This document shows, piece after piece, positions 56,191 through 64,000 of a DNA stretch of 64,000 nucleotides. The stretch comes from Chaetomium olivaceum. Taxonomy: Eukaryota; Ascomycota; Sordariomycetes; Sordariales; Chaetomiaceae. Under the pieces are notes generated by a model, which saw only the letters and a program-made list of their open reading frames with translations, was not told the DNA's origin and did not search any database. Each line of letters begins with the position of its first letter. Within the stretch, counting starts at the first letter, position 1. The translations under genes and the position numbers were made by a program. The DNA lies in the NCBI GenBank assembly GCA_039881045.1, contig JAYWVB010000032.1:124001-188000 (forward strand), in the 5' to 3' direction.

Positions 56191-56847
56191 TCATCGACAC
56201 GATGGCAGGGCCGTCACACATTCCTCAAGACGAGGAATTTTGAGCAATGCTTGAACCCGTTCTTGGCTACCTGAGTCTTGGCGACCGTCGCAGTAACCGA
56301 GTTTGGACGGTCGAGCTGGGAGATCCCCAGCCCCGCAATCTTAATGAAGGCTTGGGTCGGAAATCGCCAGGGATCTGATCCCGGGAAGGCCCGTCCATTC
56401 AAGGCCCAAGAGTTCTCGACGAGGCTTACACTGCGGCGCGCCGAGAACCACGCTGGCGAAATCATGCCGATGGAGCAGTAAGCACCCCTATCGCAACCGT
56501 CCGGATGGCAGGAGACGATCTCCCACCAAGGAAAGACCCTGCTAGAATGCGGCAGGCTGATTGGCTGGGATCCCGAACGATATGCCTGTGACTGACTCAA
56601 AAGTGTCTTGGACGTGGCCAACGGCGATCAGCCCTAAGACTCAGCTGCCGATTCGCGAGATGAGACTACCCATTCGTGAAAAAGGGGGAAACGAGTGATA
56701 GATGGTGTAGATGGATAAAAAGCAGAGCTGTGTCCCCGTTGCCACTTGTCGTTACCGTTCTGGCTTGCAGCTTCCGTTCTCTCAGGCATCTCGCCCATCG
56801 TTCCATCCTCATCATTCATTTCACTTTGCCCTTTCCCAAAGGTCAAG
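56191..56847. other. Spacer with promoter of the GPI-protein gene
   Basis: A minus-strand open frame (56214-56621, 135 codons) has no known motif and is left out. The last 100 bp before 56848 are C/T-rich, typical of a fungal core promoter. Confidence 0.35.
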
Positions 56848-57623
56848 ATGCTCGTCAAAGACGTCGTAGCCCGCGCCTTGGTTGGCGCTATTGCCCTGCC
56901 CTCCCCCGAGATGATGATGTCGTCCAATCCGGCTGCTGGCCTTGTCGTCCGCCAGTCAGGCGGTTGCGATCCTGGCGAGGTGGCTTGCGTCGACGGCTGC
57001 ATTCCTTCTGATAGCGTGTGCTGCACTTCGCGAGGCACGTACTGCGCCGCCGGGAACTACTGCATGGCCGTGAGCGGCTGCTGCCCGGTATGTACAATAT
57101 GCCACTCCCAGACCCCCCACCTCAATCGGTCCCCACGGACGCAACGCTAATTCGATGAATGCAGAAAGGAGAAGCTTGCACTGGCACCGCGAGTGGGTGC
57201 CCAACGGGCTACGAAAGCTGCGGCAAGAGGTAAGCAACCTTCTATGAGTAAAGCTCTAGCCCGCCTAGGAAGAAACCATCCTAACATGGATCGACTCTTA
57301 GTTGCATGCCCGAGGGCGCCGTCTGCTGCACCACCGGTTACTGCGACGCAGGCGAGGTGTGCACCAACGACACGTGCGCGCCGGGCAGTGGCTCGGGCAG
57401 TGGTAGCGGCTCGGGGAGTGGAAACAACGATGAGGCCACCACCACCACCAACGCCGGCAGCTTCCTCACACCCACCGCCAACTCGAACAGCGGCTCGAAT
57501 ACCGGCTCGGATAGCGGCTCGAATAGCGGCATCGGGGGCGGCAACCCCAACAGCGGAACCAGCCTGTCTGTCTCGTTGTCTTTGCTGAGTGTCGTCGCTG
57601 GCGTGGTGGCGCTGTTGGCTTAG
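56848..57623 (+). CDS. Small GPI-anchored cysteine-rich cell-surface protein
   Basis: Three exons (56848-57087, 57165-57229, 57302-57623) give an intact 208-residue protein. The N-terminus is a moderately hydrophobic signal-like segment (MLVKDVVARALVGAIALP). About 20 cysteines are spaced in a knottin/EGF-like pattern (CDPGEVACVDGCIPSDSVCC, then YCAAGNYC, GCPTGYESC, GAVCCTTGYC, VCTNDTC). A long Ser/Gly/Asn/Thr linker (GSGSGSGSGSG and NSGSNTGSDSGSNSG) and a hydrophobic tail (SLSLLSVVAGVVALLA) indicate GPI anchoring. It would sit in the wall or plasma membrane. Comparable fungal proteins have no defined biochemical activity. It is the only intact gene in the relic-rich right part of the window. 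Confidence 0.8.
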
Positions 57624-58165
57624 CAGCGTCACGGAGCGGTTCTGGTTTTGCCCCTAAAAGTTCTCTGTCTGCTCGAAAGGGTCTAGAACAAGTAGCTGTA
57701 AGGATAAGAAACCGAACCGTTTCAACAACAACGAGGACCAGGAGCTTGTCGTTATTATAGGGAGGGCGAAAACGTGATTCCAGACGCAGTATTTTTTTAC
57801 TTTCTTTTTGGGGCAAAGCTGCTAACTCAGCGCAATTTGGGTCACGTGTCCAAAACGGTATACCCACGTAGTTTCTTTATATCGTTTCCCAACCCCCGTT
57901 TCCCGACTCTATTGTGGTGTGATTCTAACATCGCCGTGTGACCTTCCACCAACTCGTTGCGATTTTTCTTCCCCAACCAAGCACGTTTGCCTTTGCCTGG
58001 GCATGTGGGGTAAAGGGGCAACGCCGATTTTTCCACTGCACCTCTTGAATTCAGCGGCTTCCGTAGCCCACATCCAGCAGCATCCGGCGGCATGAGCGGA
58101 AAGGTTGACAGCCGCTTTCGTGCCAGCCGGCCACGGTAACCAGCGCCACGAAAGCGTGGGTTGCA
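57624..58165. other. Spacer between the GPI-protein gene and the HET relic
   Basis: It holds the GPI-gene 3' UTR. A 259-codon minus-strand frame (57842-58621) runs through here but lies antisense to HET-relic coding text and is taken as spurious. Confidence 0.4.
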
Positions 58166-59476
58166 GTGTGGCTGTGTGGCGTGCCTGGGTCTACGCTCCG
58201 CATGAGGTCCAAGTCGGCGTCCTTGGCTCTCATCGAAGCGCGAGCTTTGCTGCTTGCCCGCCACCATGGTCGCCTTGCGGAAGTTCTCGCCAGCCAGCCT
58301 TTTGTGCTGTTGCGCCTCCGTCTGGCGCGCACCTCCTCCTCGTCCCCGGCCCCACCTCAGAAACCTGCTAAGTTGGACCTTCTCGACTGCCTGACACTGT
58401 CTCAGTGGCGATGGGCTACAGATGAACGAGATCATGTCCATTGCATCTTGTCTCTGGCTGACGCAAAGTATCTCCAACCCAACTACCGAGATCCGGTTGA
58501 AGACGTCTTCCGGGAAGTCACCATGCGGGACATTGAAAGCCCGTGGTGCCCTCGACATCTTGTCCGCATGCAAACCCTTCGTAATCGAGGAACGAGACTT
58601 TGATCGGTACTCGTCGTACATAACCAGTCAGCTGTGCGAAAACCAACTGCTGTTACAAGAGCTTGTCACTGGCGTTCCACCGAGGCCCGGGGTTGGTTTC
58701 TCAAACGAAAGAGGCCATCATCCCCTCTGGTTTGAAAAGACAGTTGGAAGCCTTGAAGTCTCGTATGGAATACTAGTTCGGATACCACGCGATGCCGGCC
58801 TCAACTCAGAACCGGGGGACGAGTCGGGAGGGAGCGGTGTCCAATGGTCTCTAAAGTCCCTCGGAGCCCTATTGTCAGAGCTACGAAATCTGTGCCATAA
58901 TATCCCAAACATTCCACCTAGGCTTTTGGCTCATCGGGAGGACTTCGAACTCACCCTCGGATTATTCCTTACGCGCCACCGAGAATATTACCAGCACCGA
59001 GAGATGAACGCAAAGTTACCGACTTGGACGCCAAACTGGACATTGCCGCTCATGTCTCCGGAGCAGAACAGTCTCTCGTGGTCAGAAGAGAGCCGAAATG
59101 CGTATCAAGTGGCGGGAAGAACGCGCCCCCAAATTCTCTATGGCCAAGGAAACAAAAAGAAGTAGTAATGGAGGAGTGCTTGTGGACGAGGTGGCACACG
59201 TACCTCATCCGGTCAAGGAGGACGATAATGACCTTATTAAACAATACTGGGATTACTCCCGCCTTCGTGCCACCCCAACTCAACTCGGAAGTCCATACGG
59301 AGGATCTGCCGACGACCTGGAGGCTTTTCGTCAGCTCTTGGGCCTCCAAAGAGCACGCATTTCGCCATTCACTCTTCGCATGTCAATCTTAAGCAGGGGC
59401 TCCCCACCAATCACGCCAGCGACACAGCGGCAACGGCGGCTATGATAACTGACGAGATGATAAAAAAAGAAATTAT

Positions 59477-59492
59477 TACAATCTACAAGGCC
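59477..59492 (+). repeat. Left target-site duplication of LINE copy 2 (16 bp)
   Basis: TACAATCTACAAGGCC, an exact match to 61655-61670. Confidence 0.92.
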
Positions 59493-61468
59493 AGGGGAGG
59501 ACCTGCTGCCGATGGGTCTTCTGAAGGCGTGTGGAACATCACTGGCTGAAGTGCTCGCCGTATTAGTGACGAGATGCCTGGAACTGGGATGGTTTCCCAA
59601 CCGCTTTAAAAGGGCAAGGACCGTAGTACTACCGAAGCCGGGAAAGGCACCGCCAGTGTATCAGACCCCGGGGGGATATAGGCCCATTGCGCTGCTGCCA
59701 ACCCTAGGGAAGGTAATAGAGTCAGTGGTCGCCAAAAAGGTCACTCAAGCGGCAGAAGCCAACGGCCTGTTACCAGACGAACAGATGGGAAACAGGGCAC
59801 ATCGCTCCACAGAGCTGGCTGTCCGGCTAGTAGTAGCCCAGGTCCAGGAGGCGTGGAGACAGAAGGCCGCGGCCCCTACTGCAACTCGACATTTCAGGAG
59901 CCTTTGACACGGTCAACCACACCCGATTGCTAGCAACGCTGCGGGAAATGGGCTACCCGAGGTGGCTAGTCCTCTGGACGAAAGACTGGTTGACGGGCCG
60001 CGAGGCCACCCTCCTTTTTGACGGCAAGGCAGCGGCACCGACGGCAGTTCGGGCAGGGGTCCCCCAAGGCTCACCCCTTTCCCCTGTCCTCTTCATCCTC
60101 TACATTTCCTCACTATACAAGCAGCTAAAAGACGAACACCCTCACTTGGCTATAGCGGGGTTTGCGGATGACACCAACCTCATGGTATTTGGTCGTAACC
60201 CCGAGGCTAACGTCCGGCAACTAGAGGCGGCGTGGGAAACGTGTCTACGATGGGCCGACAGTCGGGGGATGAAGTTTGCCCCGGAAAAGAGCGAACTCAT
60301 CCATTTCAACAAGGGACGACGGCAGTGGACAAACGAGCTATAAACCAACCCAGGGGGGGGCACCAGCCCCGTCAGACCGACGGAGTCTGCCAGGTTCCTG
60401 GGAGTCTGGCTGGACCGGAAGCTCAACTGGAAAGCCCACCTTGCGGCGGTGGAAAAGAAAATGAAGACCCAGAGCTACGCACTGTCGAGAATAGCGGCGA
60501 AAACGTGGGGACCAGGGCTAGCCAAAGCGCGAGAAGTGTACACAAAGTGCATCCGGTCAGCGCTGGCCTATGGCGCATCGTCGTTCCATCCCCACGGACG
60601 TGGAAGGCGAGCCGGTAAGGAAAGGCATCACCGGGGCCCTCGGAAGGTCCAGAACAAAAGCTTGCGGATTGTGGCGGGAGCCTTCAAAGCCACTCCCATT
60701 CGCAACCTCGAGACGGAGACGTGGGTGCCACCGTTAGACCTGTATTTCAACAAACGGCTTGCAGACTTTGAAACCAGACTCCAGCGAACCGACCTGGACG
60801 ACGGCCAGGGCGGCAAGAGGACCGCAGGGGGGATCATTCTCACTGCCTGTCGCAAGATACAGCAGAGGCTCCGCCCGAGGAGCGGCAACAGGGGCCGGCG
60901 GCGAACCGTGGGACTGCAGGAGCCCACGGCAGTGGAGAAGCCGCGAGCACGATCGCGCGCTGGACGGGGGGAGCCGCAGACACGGACAGTGTGGTAGAGG
61001 ACGCCTGGAGAGCGAGGTGGCTGAAGGAAGGACGGCAGAGCAGTCATCAGACCGGCGGACGACCTTGACCATCAGCGGGAGACGCTGTTCCGGGACGAAA
61101 CCCTAAGACGACACGACGGCCTGAGCAAGGCGAAGAGCTCTCTGCTGGTCCAGATCCGGACAGGGGCAGTAGGCCTACGGGACTTTCTGTTTACACGGGG
61201 AGTCCCAGAGGTCCTAACGCCCGCCTGCCAGTGCGGCGAGGGACGGGAGACTGCCGAACACCTGGTGGTGTGGTGTTTGGCTCCACCGCTGACTCGAAGA
61301 TGGGAGAGAACTGATATTCGAACGCGACGGGACTTTTACTCTGTTCTACACGGTATTGATCCTACATCGGCACGGCTCGCGGGGAGGGTCCTGGAATGGC
61401 TAATGGACTCAGGGAGGCTGATGATGTTCAGTTTGGCCAGGAGGCTTGAGCTGGAAGCGGCGGCCTAG
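59493..61468 (+). pseudogene. LINE ORF2 reverse transcriptase, truncated and broken (copy 2)
   Basis: It starts inside the fingers (MGLLKACGTSLAEVL, VVLPKPGKAPP, GGYRPIALLPTLGKVIESVV). After a frame change near 59875 it reads LQLDISGAFDTVNHTRLLATL, GVPQGSPLSPVLFILYIS and the catalytic FADDTN box (about 60161). The same frame meets a TAA at 60341-60343 and continues ARFLGVWLDRKLNWKAHL and WVPPLDLYFNKRLADFETRL. Two further frame changes (about 60950 and 61060) precede the knuckle CQCGEGRETAEHLVVWC and the final TAG at 61466-61468. The N-terminal endonuclease and ORF1 are absent. Confidence 0.85.
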
Positions 61469-61654
61469 CACACACCTCCCTCGGAGGCCAGGAGGCCTCC
61501 TCTCTTTGTATACGCAGGCTCACGCACATGTACTTTCCTTAACTGTCGGTATGGGTTTTTCATCCGGCCCGCGAGGGCGCGGTTTTTCTGTACATTAAAT
61601 AGCTGAGGGTCCGGCACGCCTTAGGGCATAGCGGAGTATGAATAATAATAATAA
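59493..61654 (+). mobile_element. 5'-truncated LINE (Tad-like non-LTR retrotransposon), copy 2
   Basis: About 2.16 kb containing the polymerase palm, the thumb and the C-terminal knuckle of ORF2, a 3' UTR related to that of copy 1, and an AATAATAATAAT tail. It is flanked by a perfect 16-bp target-site duplication. It lies inside the HET-gene relic in the same orientation as the host gene. Confidence 0.92.
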
Positions 61655-61670
61655 TACAATCTACAAGGCC
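61655..61670 (+). repeat. Right target-site duplication of LINE copy 2 (16 bp)
   Basis: Second copy of TACAATCTACAAGGCC, directly after the AAT-repeat tail; HET-relic coding text resumes at once. Confidence 0.92.
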
Positions 61671-61990
61671 TGGGTGGGAAACGTTGGCTGTTAATTCTTC
61701 ATCACCCGGTCGGGTTATTACGACGCTGGACCAGCGACCGTGGAGAAAGGCGACTTTGTGGTCATACCCTTCGAGGGCAAGGTGCCACTTCTCTTCGACC
61801 AAACGGCCCCGCGTTCTATCTTGTTGAAGAATGTTGTAAGTTCCTACGGACGTTATACCACGCTCGGGCTTGCACGTTGAGATGATATACTCAGCCCATG
61901 CTGACAGTTGACACCCTAGATGTCCAAGGACTCATGCACGGTGAACTGTTTACGAAGCAGGAGGATGGGGGTCGGACTGGTCGTGAATTT

Positions 61991-64000
61991 TGTGTTTTTT
62001 AATGCCGAACACTTATGCTCGGCGCTGGCTCCTGCAATGTGGTCTGACTGCAGTGGCCTGCCCAAAAGATCGTTGCCGCCAGCCGTCAAGAACCCCACAC
62101 CCAAAGGTCACACAAGCGCCGATGTCTTCTCTCCGTACGAGGAAGCAAGACCAAAACTTAAGATCCCTAACAATAGAGGCTGCAAGAGAAGGGCCGTAGC
62201 ACGAAGATGTAACCGGCTGAGCTCTGTGGAAGCCTCGGTGACCCTCGGCCAACCCCAACCCCCGATGGGACCCCTGAACGTCCTCTGGTTAACGACCATC
62301 AAGAAAAACAAAAATCCGCATCGGAAGTCAGCCATGGCCATGCCCTAGCCCGCGAATCCTCTGCACAGCACATCTTGCCCCAAATCAATGTTGACAAGCT
62401 CGTAGTTAAGATTGATTTGACGGAAGGTGCCCAGGGTTACGTTCAACCCGGCCTTCCGCGTTGGGACTCACTCACAACTATCTCAGTGCCTGGCGTCCAT
62501 GCCTGTATTTTCCTCTTCCTTTCCTTAGCTTTCGATCCGCAGAATTGAGTGGCTTTTGCAGCGCCTCTGTGTATCGCATCCGAATCGCTCGTCTCTCACC
62601 ATCGACAAAGGTATCGACAATGCCACGTTCGAAGTACTAGACAACGAAGTTGAAGGTCTTCTTAGGGTTGTTGTGCTTGGTATTCCAGCCCAAGCCACGA
62701 ATGACGTTCTAGATCGCAAGATCAGAAACAGCGGCTTGAATGTAGTTGTTAACATCCAAACGGTCATTGAGCCACTGACTGCATTCAGGACACCCTCGGT
62801 TCGGGGACGTCTTTGTCGATGTACTTGTCACGGTCGTAACAGGTGAGCATCTCGTGAGCTTCTTACGCCAGGAACTCAGATTCTCCGTCTTGGTGGGTTT
62901 CGGGATCAACAGAATCTGACGGGCCTAGCCCGACTGGTTGTTCTGAAATTGGGCAAGCTGCTGTTGCTAGAATTTGACCAACACGGTCAAAGTCGCATGG
63001 GTGGCCGCGATGCTGTTGTCGGCCATGGTCGGTTCTTGTTGAAATGGTCGGGTTCTGTGGCCGTTTCAAGTGCTTAAGTTCGGTCAGGTCGGTCAAGTCT
63101 AGTGAGAAATGTGAGAGACAAGCAAGACGTAGGCGAGGCACAGGGACGCTGCTAATACTACTCAATTCTGCTAGTCGAAAGCTGAGGAAAGGAGGAGAGA
63201 ATACAAGATGCGCGCAAAGCAACAGAAGGCTCATAACCTATAGGAAGCTGTGGGAAACTGGTGGTCTGTTCTGTTCTGTGTTCTGTGTGAGAGAGACAGC
63301 TGTGGGGCGCGAGCGACCCTCTAACATCTGCCTTGCCTGCACCAATACGGGATAGGGGATACTTGCGCCGAAAATGCATCTCCATCGCGAACACGCGGGA
63401 GGCGCCCTAGAGGACTCGGTAGGCGTGAACGGAGTAGAATAGGCAACGCCTTCAGCTCCCTTCGCCGGCGCCGTTTGTCGTCGTTACAGAGGCGGCAACG
63501 GTCCGCGAACGCGAACAGGATCTCGTCGGGTCTGCTCAGTCATCATTTACAGTCGTGTACCATCCGAGATTTTGCTTCTGCCCCGTCCTGTTCAACAAAA
63601 TAAATAAAACGTTCAAATCTGGAAAGCGGTCAGCCAATATTGTCAAAATAATTTTTCGAATCCCCCAAAGGTGAAGAATTTCATTGGTCGCTCCGCCTTG
63701 GTTTCTGCCGAAGCTGGAGCCATGTTCTTCCTTGCTTTCCCAAACAAGGGGACTCCTGCTAAATGCCAGCGCCCGTTTGTGTCCGCCTTCTTGTCTTGGC
63801 AGCCCAGCACCAAGAACGATTTCTCTTCGTTTCGTCGTATAGGTAAGGTAGTTATTTCTTTCTGACTGACCCTTTTCCTGTGTGGAAATCGATGAACAAC
63901 TCACCGGGCCTAAACTCGCTGGCTGGCCTCGTCCCAAGTACACCAGACCAGGTCCGAGGTACCTCATGTGTTTGATAATACAACCTTGTTTATTTTACTT
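61991..64000. other. Right-end segment, no recognised gene
   Basis: Coding-like minus-strand text with internal stops appears at about 62530-62910 (for example ERGIVDTFVDGERRAIRMRY), but no family is recognised and it is too broken to call. A 143-codon minus-strand frame at 63536-63967 and a plus-strand frame at 61920-62348 lack motifs. A/T-rich stretches at 63590-63660 show nothing further. Confidence 0.35.

Larger units (their letters stand above)
58166..61990 (+). pseudogene. HET-domain incompatibility-type gene relic split by a LINE
   Basis: Only the part downstream of the HET domain is visible. It reads KLDLLDCLTLSQWRWATDER and DPVEDVFREVTMRDIE, then after an extra base near 58540 RGALDILSACKPFVIEERDF, LPTWTPNWTLPLMSPEQ and, in a further frame, GGVLVDEVAHVPHPVKEDDN. 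Just before the LINE comes DEMIKKEIITIYKA. After it (61671 on) the text resumes as WVGNVG, a stop, FFITRSGYYDAGPATVEKGD, FVVIPFEGKVPLLF and, past a possible intron (GTAAGT 61836 to CCTAG 61919), GLMHGELFTKQEDGG. This order (workup of DxxHxxL...A, LPSWxPDW, RxFFxTxxGxxGxGP...GDxVxxxxGxxVPxxL, then YxxGxMxGE) is the standard C-terminal part of fungal HET proteins. Several frame changes and stops: dead. Confidence 0.7.

Noticed and set aside
57842..58621. 259-codon minus-strand open frame
   Set aside because: Antisense to recognisable HET-protein text on the plus strand and without motifs.
62525..62909. Minus-strand coding-like text with stops
   Set aside because: Some segments look coding, but no family is recognised and no start, intron or consistent frame can be shown.
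63536..63967. 143-codon minus-strand open frame at the right edge
   Set aside because: No domain, no splice signals and atypical composition; support is insufficient.
1..64000. CRISPR arrays, bacterial operons, riboswitches, rRNA or LTR retrotransposons
   Set aside because: No regularly spaced repeats, no long LTR pairs and no rRNA-like sequence were seen; gene structure is eukaryotic throughout.

Overview
The window is nuclear DNA of a filamentous ascomycete, most likely a Sordariomycete (Sordariales-like). The evidence is short introns of about 50-90 bp with GTRNGT donors, CTRAC branch sites and YAG acceptors, GC-rich coding sequence between more AT-rich spacers, and fungus-specific families: alpha-1,3-glucan synthase, HET and NACHT incompatibility-type genes, Tad-like LINEs, a Fot1/pogo transposon and a fungal Helitron. 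The order-level placement is inference.

Layout. At 1-180 the 3' end of an unknown gene enters the window. At 1.4-3.5 kb is an intact gene joining a Helo-like/STAND N-terminal domain to ankyrin repeats. At 3.9-5.6 kb is an MFS hexose transporter gene (minus strand). At 7.4-8.1 kb is a kinase-like remnant. At 9.5-11.1 kb is an SRA (YDG) domain protein with an Asn-rich linker (minus strand). At 13.6-20.5 kb a truncated Helitron carries an apparently intact pogo/Fot1-type element with perfect 47-bp TIRs and a TA duplication. At 21.7-22.5 kb is a broken gene for a secreted-looking protein, and at 23.1-24.8 kb are two tandem paralogues of unknown function only 24 bp apart.

From 25.8 to 31.5 kb come housekeeping-type genes: a Kes1/Osh4-like oxysterol-binding protein, a mitochondrial D-lactate dehydrogenase and an FAD-dependent dehydrogenase. 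At 32.2-34.4 kb is a second, broken Helo-like gene. At 35.1-46.7 kb lies a cell-wall alpha-glucan locus: a GPI-anchored GH13 amylase/alpha-glucanotransferase (minus strand) and an alpha-1,3-glucan synthase of about 2377 residues (plus strand), read divergently from a 2.4-kb spacer. At 47.5-50.2 kb is a nine-exon sedolisin (tripeptidyl-peptidase).

From 51.5 kb to the end the window is mostly a graveyard of decayed genes: a hypothetical protein, an ankyrin-protein tail, a NACHT/STAND relic and a HET-protein relic. The last two are each split by a 5'-truncated LINE of related sequence, with target-site duplications of 13 and 16 bp. One intact gene, for a GPI-anchored cysteine-rich wall protein, sits between them at 56.8-57.6 kb.

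Several otherwise well-conserved genes (transporter, SRA, oxysterol-binding protein, glucan synthase) carry isolated single-base frame breaks, nearly all 1-base losses and often in short G or C runs. This looks at least as much like base-calling error as true decay. The relics at 51-62 kb also carry stops and larger lesions and are genuinely dead.
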